From Carboxylicivirga longa (lineage in GTDB: Bacteria; Bacteroidota; Bacteroidia; Bacteroidales; Marinilabiliaceae), in contig NZ_JBNGOZ010000002.1 of the NCBI RefSeq assembly GCF_050589825.1, positions 248,001 to 312,000 of the forward strand: a stretch of DNA of 64,000 nt, read 5' to 3'. How positions within the stretch are numbered: the stretch's first letter is position 1; every line of letters starts with the position of its first letter. The notes under the pieces were generated by a model that saw nothing but the letters and a program-made list of their open reading frames with translations, ran no database searches and was not told the DNA's origin. Below are positions 18,801-27,967 of this stretch, piece by piece. The position numbers and the translations under genes are program-made.

Positions 18801-19841
18801 ATGAGAGTAGAATACGACATTAAGTTGGGATTCAAAGACGTCATGTTCAGGCCGAAAAGATCGACCCTGAAAAGTCGCTCACAAGTGAAGCTACAGCGCA
18901 ATTTTAAGTTTTTGCACACAAGCATTGAATGGACAGGTGTACCCATAATGGCCGCCAATATGGATACGGTAGGCACCTTTGAAATGGCGCTTAAGCTGGC
19001 CGAAAAAGAGCTGTTCACCGCCATTCATAAGCACTACACACTGGAAGAATGGAATACTTTCTTAGCCTCGGCTCCTGCCGGCATCGAAAACTACATTGCC
19101 GTGAGTACCGGTACGGGAGAACAAGACCTTGATAAGGTAGCGCAGATATTTAAAACCAACCCTCATCTTAAATTTATCTGTATTGATGTGGCCAACGGCT
19201 ACTCGGAGCATTTTGTTGCCTTTGTTAAAAAAGCCCGCTCCCTGTTTCCCGATAAGGTTATTATGGCCGGCAACGTGGTAACAGGCGAAATGGTAGAAGA
19301 GCTCTTGCTGGCCGGTGCCGATATTATTAAGGTAGGCATAGGACCGGGATCGGTTTGTACTACACGCGTAAAAACAGGGGTAGGCTACCCACAGCTATCT
19401 GCCATTATTGAATGTGCCGATGCTGCTCACGGACTGGGCGGTCAGATTATTAGTGATGGCGGTTGCGCCGTGCCCGGTGATGTATCCAAGGCCTTTGGTG
19501 CCGGTGCCGACTTTGTGATGCTGGGTGGTATGTTGGCCGGTCATGATGAAAGCGGCGGTAACGTAGTGGAAAAAGATGGTAAACAATACAAGCAGTTTTA
19601 TGGTATGAGCTCGGCAACAGCCATGGACAAACATGCCGGTGGCGTTGCCGAATACCGTGCCAGCGAAGGCAAAACGGTGGAAGTAGCCTACCGCGGCCCC
19701 GTAGAAAACACCCTTCAGGATATTCTGGGTGGCGTACGAAGCACCTGCACCTATGTGGGCGCTGCGCAGCTTAAAGAATTATCAAAAAGAACTACCTTTA
19801 TTCGTGTAGCCGAACAGGAAAACCGCGTTTATACGAAATAG
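18801..19841 (+). CDS. guaC: GMP reductase
   Basis: It reduces GMP to IMP with NADPH in purine salvage. The 346-residue chain matches enterobacterial GuaC almost end to end: LGFKDVMFRPKRSTLKSRS at the start, the catalytic loop GPGSVCTTRVKTGVGYPQ with the nucleophilic Cys, DGGCAVPGDVSKAFGAGADF for phosphate binding, and FYGMSSATAMDKHAGGVAEY near the end. It lacks the CBS pair of IMP dehydrogenase, and its close match to GuaC over the whole length makes reductase the better call. It is monocistronic with its own promoter and terminator. Confidence 0.95.
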   Translation: MRVEYDIKLGFKDVMFRPKRSTLKSRSQVKLQRNFKFLHTSIEWTGVPIMAANMDTVGTFEMALKLAEKELFTAIHKHYTLEEWNTFLASAPAGIENYIAVSTGTGEQDLDKVAQIFKTNPHLKFICIDVANGYSEHFVAFVKKARSLFPDKVIMAGNVVTGEMVEELLLAGADIIKVGIGPGSVCTTRVKTGVGYPQLSAIIECADAAHGLGGQIISDGGCAVPGDVSKAFGAGADFVMLGGMLAGHDESGGNVVEKDGKQYKQFYGMSSATAMDKHAGGVAEYRASEGKTVEVAYRGPVENTLQDILGGVRSTCTYVGAAQLKELSKRTTFIRVAEQENRVYTK

Positions 19842-19868
19842 CAAGAAATCAATAAAAGGGTATATAAT

Positions 19869-19908
19869 AAGCGCCTGCTTCGAATCACGAGGCAGGCGCT
19901 TTATTTAT
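19869..19908. terminator. Strong hairpin terminator between convergent genes guaC and the acyltransferase
   Basis: GCGCCTGCTTCG (19871-19882) pairs with CGAGGCAGGCGC (19888-19899) with one wobble, flanked by AA and TTTATTTATT. It fits termination of guaC and may also act on the opposing transcript. Confidence 0.85.
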
Positions 19909-20003
19909 TGAGGACTCCAACTTTCCCAGAGTTTTAAACTTTTGTAAAGCGCATGGCGCAGGACGTTAAGATTTTGAAATCCGCACTTCTTCATTAACTA
20001 CTT

Positions 20004-21122
20004 CTATCCTACCATGTATTTAGAGTAAGGCATGTACGACAGAATCCTGACTACTCCATAGGATGCGATAGAGATCAATACGGCCACAACTAACTGTTCT
20101 ACGCCCGGATGCAGCATCAATACGTCTTTTAGCAAGGCACTTAACCACAAGCATAAAATATAATGCACCAGAAATATACCGTAACTTTTAATGGATAGGT
20201 GGGCAAACACTTTCCGCATCGTTTCAGGAATGTGTAGTTTTTGCACCATTATAAAAACACCTGTGGTCATCATCACCACATTGGGAGCCAAATAACTGAT
20301 ATTGAATTCTATTAACTTCCAATCTTCAACACCGTGGCTGGCCAGCTTATGCAAAAAAGCATTTTGATCGGCAATAAAACCCACATAAGTTAAACCTGCA
20401 CCAGCCGCATAAAGCAACAATCCCATGCCTATGGAATAAATGGTGTTCAAACGATTGTAATGATGCAAGAAGTAACCCAGTATGATATACCCCAGATAAC
20501 CTCCAAAATAATAAAGCATACCAAAACTATTCCAGTCGCACTCGCCATGGATCTGAGGGAAAACCAGGCGCAAATAAGGAAAAAACAAGGTAGCAACCCA
20601 GGCTGCTAAATAAAATAACAAAGCCTTTTTTGAAGCGGTTTTCAGCCAGGGCGAAATGACAGGCATAAACAGGTAGAGGCCCAATATGATGTAGATGAAC
20701 CAGAAATGCACATTACTACCGGTAAAATTCAACGGTATCATCAGCAGGTTATATAAATACACATTCATTCCCCCATCGGTTAAAGCATTAGTAGGGCCAC
20801 CAAAAGCTAACTTATTGGGTACCGGTAGAAACACATAAATAATCGACCAAAATAAGAACGGGATCACCACCCTTACAAAACGACGTTTAAAAAATGTTTG
20901 ATTATCTGTTTTAATTGGTAACAATAAAATAGATGACATGATAATGAATAAGGGAACGGAAGCACGCAGAAGGACAGCATATAATGAGTTTGCTGTGCGA
21001 AATGTTAAGGTGCTTGCTTCATAAAGATAAGCATCCCCGGCATGAACCATAATCACCATAAAAGTGGCCAGTACACGTAAGACATCGAGGTAAGCGATGC
21101 GTTTGTTTTTTGTTTCTTGCAT
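20004..21122 (-). CDS. Acyltransferase family 3 (WecH/OafA-like) membrane protein
   Basis: This 372-residue integral membrane protein has about ten hydrophobic helices and the Acyl_transf_3 signature at the N-terminus (RIAYLDVLRVLATFMVIMVHAG, with the conserved His near position 27). Family members transfer acetyl or other acyl groups to surface sugars, lipids or peptidoglycan. There is no SGNH extension of the OafA type, so it resembles the shorter WecH form. It stands alone, convergent with guaC and divergent from the amidotransferase gene. The acceptor cannot be inferred. Confidence 0.85.
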   Translation of the reverse strand: MQETKNKRIAYLDVLRVLATFMVIMVHAGDAYLYEASTLTFRTANSLYAVLLRASVPLFIIMSSILLLPIKTDNQTFFKRRFVRVVIPFLFWSIIYVFLPVPNKLAFGGPTNALTDGGMNVYLYNLLMIPLNFTGSNVHFWFIYIILGLYLFMPVISPWLKTASKKALLFYLAAWVATLFFPYLRLVFPQIHGECDWNSFGMLYYFGGYLGYIILGYFLHHYNRLNTIYSIGMGLLLYAAGAGLTYVGFIADQNAFLHKLASHGVEDWKLIEFNISYLAPNVVMMTTGVFIMVQKLHIPETMRKVFAHLSIKSYGIFLVHYILCLWLSALLKDVLMLHPGVEQLVVAVLISIASYGVVRILSYMPYSKYMVG

Positions 21123-21415
21123 TCGTTAAATAATTAAAGATATACTTCTGCTACGATCATAAATCCGAATCAGTTGCAGTCAGCGGTAGGGTTTGATATT
21201 GGAAGGTCAAAACTAGCAAAATTATATTTAACACTCAGTTAAATACTTATCATCGGCATACGAGTGCGCGGGCATAGTTGGCCTGTAAATAATCATCATC
21301 GGGTGCAAAAAGAACTCCCCCACAGCTCGCATCTTATGGTTTTTTGACGTATTTTTCATACGCAATATTTTGCAGTATTTACAACTTATGTTATACCTAT
21401 TATGCAATTAGTAAA

Positions 21416-21994
21416 ATGCTGTTAATCATCGACAACCAAAGTGCGTTTATCAAAAAATTTAAGCGCCAGTTTCTTGCCGAGCAGGACTTTGACTATATCT
21501 TTTTTGATCATAACCAACCCATCACTTTATCGGCCAAAACAAAAATTAAGGGCATTATTTTATCAGGTGGTAAGGGTAACCCCTACGAACCACTCAACCT
21601 TACAAGTAATTATGTGGCCTTAATGAATTTTGATGTGCCCATTTTAGGCTTTTGCCTGGGACACGAAATACTCGCCGTAAGCTACTGTGGGCGAATAAAA
21701 AAGCTGCCGGAATACCATGGCAAAAAGGAACTGATCAGTATCAGTAAGCCTGAGGATCCCATATTTCAGGGATTGAATAAAACGGAAGTATCATTAGTTA
21801 AACGTCATGCTTTCCATGTATCGGAGATACCTGCGTCCTTTGAGAGCCTGGCCCAGTCCGACACATGCAGGAACGAAATCATCAGGCACAAATCAAAACC
21901 TATCTATGGCTTTCAATCGCACCCTGAAGTTTCAGGCGAAGACGGACTGCTTATGGTGAAGAATTTTCTAAAAATATGTAAGATCGAAGTATGA
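21416..21994 (+). CDS. Class I glutamine amidotransferase (GuaA N-terminal-like)
   Basis: This 193-residue stand-alone GATase1 domain has an intact triad: C80 in GFCLGHE, H169 and E171 in FQSHPEVSGEDG, plus the oxyanion-loop glycines in ILSGGKGNPYEP. It would release ammonia from glutamine for a partner synthetase. It resembles archaeal-type GMP synthase subunit A, but no ATP-pyrophosphatase partner lies nearby. The ATG at 21416 begins the fold directly (MLLIIDNQ); an upstream in-frame TTG at 21344 would add a non-homologous tail. It precedes the ATP-grasp fusion by 99 bases on the same strand, so the two may work together in an amidation or ligation reaction; this is inference. Confidence 0.82.
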   Translation: MLLIIDNQSAFIKKFKRQFLAEQDFDYIFFDHNQPITLSAKTKIKGIILSGGKGNPYEPLNLTSNYVALMNFDVPILGFCLGHEILAVSYCGRIKKLPEYHGKKELISISKPEDPIFQGLNKTEVSLVKRHAFHVSEIPASFESLAQSDTCRNEIIRHKSKPIYGFQSHPEVSGEDGLLMVKNFLKICKIEV

Positions 21995-22093
21995 AACATA
22001 CCCTGCAAATTTGATTATCCATATTGAATCGCAAGCGGAAGATCAGATCTACCAGGGAGTTCCATCAAATCGTTGAAAAATAAAATTAAACAA

Positions 22094-24241
22094 ATGAAAA
22101 TAGCATTAATATACAACAAAGATATTAGCGGGGTGATCAACACCTTTGGCATGCAGAATAAGGAGTTTTATAATGAAAAGACTGTCAAAAAAGTAGCCGA
22201 CAGCCTGGAACAGGCCGGACACAACGTGGCAGTGCTGGATGGCAACAAGCAAATTATTGAACGACTGGAAAATTTTATGCCCCGTGTGAATGAAGGCGAG
22301 CAAATGGGAATGGTGTTTAATATGGCTTACGGTATACAGGGCGAATCGCGCTACACTCACATCCCCAGCATGCTTGAGATGCTGGGTCTGCCTTACGTGG
22401 GCTCATCACCTTCGGGTCATGCCCTGGCACTCGATAAGGTGCTAACCAAAGTAATTTGGAAAAATAACAACCTGCCCACACCGGACTTTTGGGTTTTTAA
22501 CAGTCACAGCGAAGATTTATCGTCGGTAAAATACCCTGTGATCGTAAAGCCCAAGATGGAAAGCGTTTCTTTCGGACTAAAGGTAGTGTACAATGAAGAG
22601 GATCTGAAAGAAGCCATTCACTTCATCGTTACAGAATTTGAGCAGCAAGCGCTGGTGGAACAATTTATACGCGGCCGTGAATTTTGTGTAGGCCTCATTG
22701 GTAACTCACCGGTGGAGGCATTCCCGGTGCTGGAAATTGACCTGGAGGGCGATCCGGATGCCATACAAACGGTAGATGATAAAAAGCATCAGCCCAAGCG
22801 TAAGGTATGCCCTGCTCACCTACCCGAGGAGCTGGCTGAAAAAATGCAGAAATTGAGCATCGATGCCTTTAAAGCACTCAACCTACGCGACTTTGCCCGG
22901 GTAGATATCCGCTTGGACGTAGAAGGTAATATTTACTTACTGGAAATCAATTCTATGGCCAGCCTTGGCGAGTCGGGCTCCTACCCCACAGCGGCACGCG
23001 TGGCTGGTTATAACTTCGAAAGCCTGGTAAATAAGATGCTGGATGTGGCCTCGGTACGCTATTTTACCAACTCATTAATACCCAACCACTCAAAGGCGAA
23101 TACCAAAGCCAACCAAACGGCGCGCCTACGTACATTTATTAAAACAAGGCAACAACGTACCGAGCGCCTGCTTCAAAAGCTGGTTGACACAGATACTCAC
23201 GTACGCAATGTGGAAGGTGTTAACTATTGCAGTGGGCTGATAAGTTCTGAGCTGAGCCAACTGGGCTTCACACAGGAAATATACCCCCAATTGGAAGTGG
23301 GTAACATCCTGTATTTCTCCAACGCCTTTGGGCAGGCCGTAGATTATCTGATTGTGCAGCCGATGGACAACCGTATTAAGCTGGCCCAGCACGAGAATTA
23401 CCATGAGCAGGAGCAATACCTCGAGGGTACCGGCGTGTGGGAAAATAAAGGCGGCATCGCCATTCTTATCAGTGCTTTGCAAGCCCTTAAATTCTCACGC
23501 CACTTAAAAAAACTGAACATCGGCATCCTGCTGGTCACCGATAATGCCATCGACGGACGTTACTCCAAGGCTATCATACAGCAGAAAGCAGCTCATGCAC
23601 AGTCCGTCATTTCCCTTAGCGGCTCTTCTAAAAACGGTGGTCTTATCCTGTCGCGCTCCGGATCGGCCATGTATCGTCTGGAGATGAAGATGCTGAAAAA
23701 AAACGACCCGGAAAATGTATCCCTAACTGCCATGAACTTTAATAAAACACTGGCGGCTATTGCGGATATATCGCAGAATGATAAAAATAACATAATTGCA
23801 CCCTACGATATTCAGTTTAAGAGCAATATTTTTAAGAAATACGCTTATGGAACGGCCGGCATCAGTGTTCGTTATAACACCCCGGAAATACTTGATGAAA
23901 TTGAAAAGAAACTAACGCGAATTGTATCGCTTCAGAAACGCAGTAAAATCTATCAGGTAAAGTTAGAAGGCGGTGTAAAACGCCCGGCTCTGGCAACATC
24001 CGATAAAACCAAACAATTGTACAACGACATCAGTCATCTGGCCAAACAAATTGATGTGCGCATCAGCAAGGAGCACCGTTGGAGCTCGGCCGATATTTGT
24101 CACATTAATAAGGAAATGCCCATTATTGACGGTCTGGGCCCCGTGGGTGAATACCTGCCGTCTGACAACGAACGCATCATACGGCACAGCCTTATTGAGA
24201 GGGCATTGTTAGTGGCCCTATTGCTTAAGGATAAAAAGTAA
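22094..24241 (+). CDS. ATP-grasp (Ddl-like) ligase fused to a degenerate M20-peptidase domain
   Basis: The N-terminal half (about 1-330) is a D-Ala-D-Ala-ligase-like ATP-grasp fold: YVGSSPSGHALALDK, VIVKPKMESVSFGLKVV for ATP binding, VDIRLDVEGNIYLLEINSMASL for Mg binding. The C-terminal half (about 345-710) follows the layout of M20 metallopeptidases (CPG2 type) including GVWENKGGIAIL, but the metal-ligand sites are replaced: His of HMD is Pro (QPMD, 422-425), the bridging Asp region reads WEN, the Glu-Glu pair reads TDNA (482-485), and the final His region reads EYLPSD. It is therefore probably a non-catalytic domain, perhaps binding peptide. The ATG at 22094 is preferred to an in-frame TTG at 22073. 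Reaction and substrate are unknown. Confidence 0.82.
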   Translation: MKIALIYNKDISGVINTFGMQNKEFYNEKTVKKVADSLEQAGHNVAVLDGNKQIIERLENFMPRVNEGEQMGMVFNMAYGIQGESRYTHIPSMLEMLGLPYVGSSPSGHALALDKVLTKVIWKNNNLPTPDFWVFNSHSEDLSSVKYPVIVKPKMESVSFGLKVVYNEEDLKEAIHFIVTEFEQQALVEQFIRGREFCVGLIGNSPVEAFPVLEIDLEGDPDAIQTVDDKKHQPKRKVCPAHLPEELAEKMQKLSIDAFKALNLRDFARVDIRLDVEGNIYLLEINSMASLGESGSYPTAARVAGYNFESLVNKMLDVASVRYFTNSLIPNHSKANTKANQTARLRTFIKTRQQRTERLLQKLVDTDTHVRNVEGVNYCSGLISSELSQLGFTQEIYPQLEVGNILYFSNAFGQAVDYLIVQPMDNRIKLAQHENYHEQEQYLEGTGVWENKGGIAILISALQALKFSRHLKKLNIGILLVTDNAIDGRYSKAIIQQKAAHAQSVISLSGSSKNGGLILSRSGSAMYRLEMKMLKKNDPENVSLTAMNFNKTLAAIADISQNDKNNIIAPYDIQFKSNIFKKYAYGTAGISVRYNTPEILDEIEKKLTRIVSLQKRSKIYQVKLEGGVKRPALATSDKTKQLYNDISHLAKQIDVRISKEHRWSSADICHINKEMPIIDGLGPVGEYLPSDNERIIRHSLIERALLVALLLKDKK

Positions 24242-24248
24242 TTCCATG

Positions 24249-24289
24249 CCGGACGAGCTAAAATACAAAACAATTTAAAGCTCGTCCGG
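24249..24289. terminator. Hairpin between convergent genes
   Basis: CCGGACGAGCT (24249-24259) pairs perfectly with AGCTCGTCCGG (24279-24289) across a 19-base AT-rich loop, between the ATP-grasp gene (+) and the lipoprotein gene (-). A short ATTTAAT follows on the plus strand. Confidence 0.75.
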
Positions 24290-24305
24290 ATTTAATCATA
24301 GTTGG

Positions 24306-25178
24306 CTATAAATCCTCATAGTTGGCAATTACAAGTTTGCGCATGGCCTCCCCTTCCTCCAGGCGATAGGTAATCTGACGCGTGCCACCAGTGGGCAGTG
24401 CATTAGCATCATCCGGCAGATAAACAGGAAAACGTCGCTTCAACACATTCTCTTCCACAACAAACTCATCGTGCCCCATGTAACCTTCGGCTGCAGGATG
24501 ATCGACGATGGGCGCCACATAAACCTGACTCATAGATCGAAGATTATTCACCGAAAAAGCCAATAGCTCACCATAGCTACCACTGCCATCTGATTGTGTG
24601 ATGATCAATAATTCGGGTGAGTTATCACTATTCAGATCCGCCAGCAAGGCATCGATCACCCGATAACCCATGATATCAAACGATTCGTTATAATCCCTTG
24701 CCGCTAAGCCTTGCGTACGTACCACCAGCCGATGATGATAGTCCGCTTTTGTAGCCTCAAGATGAAATTCGATGTCCTCCTTGTGAAGTGACTGTTTAAA
24801 ACTGACTGCACCACCTTTCTGCTCAACACGTTGACCTTTTAGAATGATATCCTCATCCTTCAAAAACATAAAACTGTCACCCTTAATCCAAAATGAATAG
24901 CCATCATCAGCGACATAGCGTTCGCCACTAGCTGTTTTAACGCGCTTCATGAGGTAAACCTCGCCATTGGTTTCCTCTTTTATAAGCACTTCATCGCTTC
25001 CTTTCCTAGTGAATTGAAATCGTCGACTCCCATCCCAAGTGGCATAATGCTGCTCTGAAGCATTACTATCGGTATTGTCCGTTGCAGCAGGCGCTTGCTG
25101 CTGCTTTTTACGATTTCCATTATAACCACAGGCACTCATCAAAACACTCATGGCCAACACAACTATTTTTATCATCAT
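24306..25178 (-). CDS. Lipoprotein with MliC-like lysozyme-inhibitor domain
   Basis: The leader MMIKIVVLAMSVLMSACGYNG contains a lipobox (MSAC) for lipid attachment. Residues about 45-110 resemble the MliC/PliC C-type lysozyme-inhibitor fold, with the inhibitory-loop pattern TASGERY followed by FWIKGDSFMFL. Residues about 170-215 resemble an FG-GAP or PliI-type segment (LLADLNSDNSPELLIITQSD, then GSGSYGE). Inhibition of host or prey lysozyme at the envelope is a reasonable inference but untested, and a Bacteroidota member of this family may only share the fold. It is monocistronic. In the 253-base gap to the next gene I see a small CGTA/TACG hairpin near 25232 and no clear promoter. Confidence 0.65.
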   Translation of the reverse strand: MMIKIVVLAMSVLMSACGYNGNRKKQQQAPAATDNTDSNASEQHYATWDGSRRFQFTRKGSDEVLIKEETNGEVYLMKRVKTASGERYVADDGYSFWIKGDSFMFLKDEDIILKGQRVEQKGGAVSFKQSLHKEDIEFHLEATKADYHHRLVVRTQGLAARDYNESFDIMGYRVIDALLADLNSDNSPELLIITQSDGSGSYGELLAFSVNNLRSMSQVYVAPIVDHPAAEGYMGHDEFVVEENVLKRRFPVYLPDDANALPTGGTRQITYRLEEGEAMRKLVIANYEDL

Positions 25179-25431
25179 TTTTAAATTATTTTTTGATTTG
25201 TTACGCGAGAGCAGCCCGGGAGAAAGGCTCTACCGTAAAAATACGATTTTCTCAATTAATTTAGAATTTCCTTCTTCATTGGCACAAGATAGAAAAACTT
25301 CTATACAAGGGCATTATACAATTTTCAGTAGAAACTGAATTAAAATAACGCCCAAGGCACGAAAAAAAACACAACTTTTACTCACGCTCCCCCGTAAAGA
25401 ACCCCATCATTTTTTTTAAAAACATATATAC

Positions 25432-26778
25432 ATGAAAAGAATTTTACCTTTGTTATTTTTATTAGCCTGTGTTGGCTTACAAGCAGCAGATCATGATCTG
25501 AAAATATCGCGATGGTTCCTACCACAGTCGGAAGGTCTGCTAAATGCCACCGAAAAAGTACGCTTTGAGATTGCGAACCTGGGAAGCGTTGATGCTGTAG
25601 GATTTAAGGTAGCCTACTCGCTGGATGGCGGTCAAACCTTTGTTGAAGAAGACTTTGCCACCACGGTACCGGCCGGTGAAAGCCGCGTGCATACTTTTGC
25701 TACACTGGGCGATTTCTCCACTGATGGAGCCACCTACGATGTCATCGGAAAAATTATTTACACCCCGGATCCGGAGACAAGCAATAACACCATTACGGTA
25801 GCCATAAAAAACAAAGTAGCTGGTGATGTGTGCGACGAGCCCATCGAACTGAACCTGACAGCCGGCATATCCTATACCGAAATGCGCGACATCAGCGTTT
25901 ACGACAATGACTACGGCTATTCATCTAACTTTAGCGCTCCCAACTACTTGCAGGACCGGGATGTTATTTATGCTTTCCAGACAACGGAGCAGTACTCCTA
26001 CCTGGATGTGGAGCTGGTTTCCAATTACATTGGTAATTTTGCACCAAAACCGGCCGTGCACGTTATCACAGCTTGCCCCAATGGTACATTTTCTACTGTG
26101 GGATACGGCACCGGCACCCACGATGTTTCAGTAAGCGATGCCTACCTGTATGCGGTGAAAACCTATTACATTGTGGTATCCAAATGGAACACCTATAACT
26201 TCACCTATGATCTGGACGTACGTCTATATCACCAAACCGATTTTAAGTCCTTTGGCTTTGCTGGCGTTGATGCAGAAGTGGCTATCGACTATACTACACA
26301 CAGTATCACGGCCACGGTACCTACCGGAACCGATCTGAGCGGCTTAACACCTGAATTCAGCATCCCGGCCTATGGCGAGGTAGTGGCCAACGCAAGCACT
26401 TTGGCAAGCGGCACACAGGCCTTTGACTTTAGCACTCCGCAAAGTTTTACGGTACGCAAATCGAGCACACATGAGGTAACGCAAGATTGGACCGTGTCGG
26501 TTAGTGAAGCAACACCCACAGGCCTGACTACAAATAATGCTGAAGCCTTTACCATATATCCGAATCCAGTCCGGTCAACACTTAATGTGCAGTTAAGTAA
26601 TACACTGCAAGCACAAGAAATTAAGTTGCTAAATGCAGCCGGCCGGGTGGTGCACAAGCAGAAATGCTCTGGAGTACAAAATATAAGCATAGCAGTGAAC
26701 CACCTATCAAAGGGCATTTACTTCGTCAGCCTTGAGGGAACAAACACAAGATCTCTTCAGAAGTTTATCAAACGCTAA
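25432..26778 (+). CDS. Secreted CARDB-like / beta-sandwich protein with T9SS sorting domain
   Basis: The protein has a signal peptide (MKRILPLLFLLACVGLQA) and a CARDB-like domain at about 20-125 (VRFEIANLGSVDAVGFKV, then YSLDGG). A central beta-rich region of unknown type spans about 130-275. A DUF5018-like module lies at about 280-365 (FKSFGFAGVDAEVAIDY). The T9SS type A sorting domain fills the last 75 residues (FTIYPNPVRSTLNVQLSN, ending KGIYFVSLEG). No catalytic motif is visible. It is likely a surface or released protein; its role is unknown. It is convergent with the MscS gene. Confidence 0.8.
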   Translation: MKRILPLLFLLACVGLQAADHDLKISRWFLPQSEGLLNATEKVRFEIANLGSVDAVGFKVAYSLDGGQTFVEEDFATTVPAGESRVHTFATLGDFSTDGATYDVIGKIIYTPDPETSNNTITVAIKNKVAGDVCDEPIELNLTAGISYTEMRDISVYDNDYGYSSNFSAPNYLQDRDVIYAFQTTEQYSYLDVELVSNYIGNFAPKPAVHVITACPNGTFSTVGYGTGTHDVSVSDAYLYAVKTYYIVVSKWNTYNFTYDLDVRLYHQTDFKSFGFAGVDAEVAIDYTTHSITATVPTGTDLSGLTPEFSIPAYGEVVANASTLASGTQAFDFSTPQSFTVRKSSTHEVTQDWTVSVSEATPTGLTTNNAEAFTIYPNPVRSTLNVQLSNTLQAQEIKLLNAAGRVVHKQKCSGVQNISIAVNHLSKGIYFVSLEGTNTRSLQKFIKR

Positions 26779-26861
26779 AGAACCTAAGCGCCAGAGTGGT
26801 CAATAAATAACTTGTGACCTATTAATTCACAAAAGTACTATTCATGCTGGGTAATCAGCCT

Positions 26862-26889
26862 CCAGACCCGGATCGTAATTCGGGTCTGG
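26862..26889. terminator. Perfect 9-bp hairpin between convergent genes
   Basis: CCAGACCCG (26862-26870) pairs with CGGGTCTGG (26881-26889). It abuts the stop codon of the MscS gene on the minus strand and lies 83 bases after the T9SS gene on the plus strand. No U-tract follows on either strand, so it may act as an RNA 3'-end stabiliser rather than a classical terminator. Confidence 0.55.
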
Positions 26890-26890
26890 C

Positions 26891-27832
26891 TTATTCCCCT
26901 TGGGGAGAATGAATTGTATTCTTTTCCGGCTTAAAACTTATGCGCGTTTGCGGCAGACTAAGCGGATATTTATCGCGAATAAAGGCAATGAGCTGTTCAC
27001 GCACATACACTCTCAGATCCCAGGCGGTGGGCGAATTTTTGGCACTTACCAGCACCCTTATTTCCATGTAGTTCTCCTTTGAGTCGGTAACCTGAACCAC
27101 CTTTACCTTGCCATCCCACAGTTCACAATTCTCCAAGATCCGATCCAGCTCGTGGCGCAAAGCATCCACCGGCAGGCTATAGTCGGCATACAGAAAAACT
27201 GAGCCTATAATATCAGCATTACTGCGGGTCCAGTTCTGAAACGGCTTTTCTAAAAAATAGGTAGAAGGAAGAACTAAACGACGCTTATCCCATAAACGAA
27301 TAACAATGTAGGTAAGATTTATTTCCTCAATCCATCCCCACTCATTTTCAACCACTACGGCATCATCAATGCGAAAAGGCTGGGTGATGGCAATTTGAAT
27401 ACCTGCCAAGATCGCACCCACAATTTTCTGTGCCGACAAACCCACAATAATACCCACCACACCGGCCGAGGCAAAAATACCGATCCCAATTTCCCGAATG
27501 CTGTCAATAGACATCATAATCGCCGCCATAGCAGTGATGATAATGATAAAAACAATGACCTTCTCCAATAAGTTAATCTGCGTGTGCAGCTTACGCGACT
27601 TCAGATTATCTTCGCGCGTGATATCGAATTTGCGCAATAGCATCTTTTTCAACAGACCGATGCTTTCGATAAGCAACCAGGCCACACAGGCAATCATCAA
27701 CATCTTATTGAGGGGCACCCTTTCGGTAACTCCCCACATAAAATCTGACGCATCGAACTGAAAAAATGCCTGATAAGAAGCAAGAAATATCAATAATAAA
27801 ACACTAAAGCTTAGGCGGAAAATTTTACTCAT
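26891..27832 (-). CDS. Mechanosensitive ion channel, MscS family
   Basis: This 313-residue inner-membrane channel has four predicted helices (about 5-27, 40-60, 90-112 and the pore helix about 118-150, with GVVGIIVGLSAQKIVGAILA). The MscS beta domain (DAVVVENEWGWIEEINLTYIVIRLWD) and C-terminal alpha/beta domain follow. It would open under membrane tension during osmotic downshift. A canonical promoter lies 57 bases upstream of its start, divergent from mnmH. Confidence 0.9.
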   Translation of the reverse strand: MSKIFRLSFSVLLLIFLASYQAFFQFDASDFMWGVTERVPLNKMLMIACVAWLLIESIGLLKKMLLRKFDITREDNLKSRKLHTQINLLEKVIVFIIIITAMAAIMMSIDSIREIGIGIFASAGVVGIIVGLSAQKIVGAILAGIQIAITQPFRIDDAVVVENEWGWIEEINLTYIVIRLWDKRRLVLPSTYFLEKPFQNWTRSNADIIGSVFLYADYSLPVDALRHELDRILENCELWDGKVKVVQVTDSKENYMEIRVLVSAKNSPTAWDLRVYVREQLIAFIRDKYPLSLPQTRISFKPEKNTIHSPQGE

Positions 27833-27888
27833 AAACGCTTAGTTGAATTGATTTAACCCTTTAATACATCCTTTTGCCGGGTGAAAAT

Positions 27889-27919
27889 TAAAGATAAACA
27901 AAACAGACGATGATGCAAA
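27889..27919 (-). promoter_or_regulatory. Bacteroidota-type promoter for the MscS gene
   Basis: On the minus strand TTTG (27919-27916), 19 bases, then TATCTTTA (27896-27889) fits the consensus TTTG-N19-TAnnTTTG with one mismatch. The expected start lies about 50 bases before the ATG. Confidence 0.55.
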
Positions 27920-27955
27920 AATGCAGGATGCCGCCCTGCTGTTCAACAATATCAC

Positions 27956-27963
27956 TACCTTTG
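27956..27963 (+). promoter_or_regulatory. -7 box immediately before mnmH (near-leaderless transcript)
   Basis: TACCTTTG is an exact TAnnTTTG match and ends 4 bases before the mnmH ATG, so transcription should begin at or within a few bases of the start codon. No good -33 box is seen. Confidence 0.5.
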
Positions 27964-27967
27964 CATC

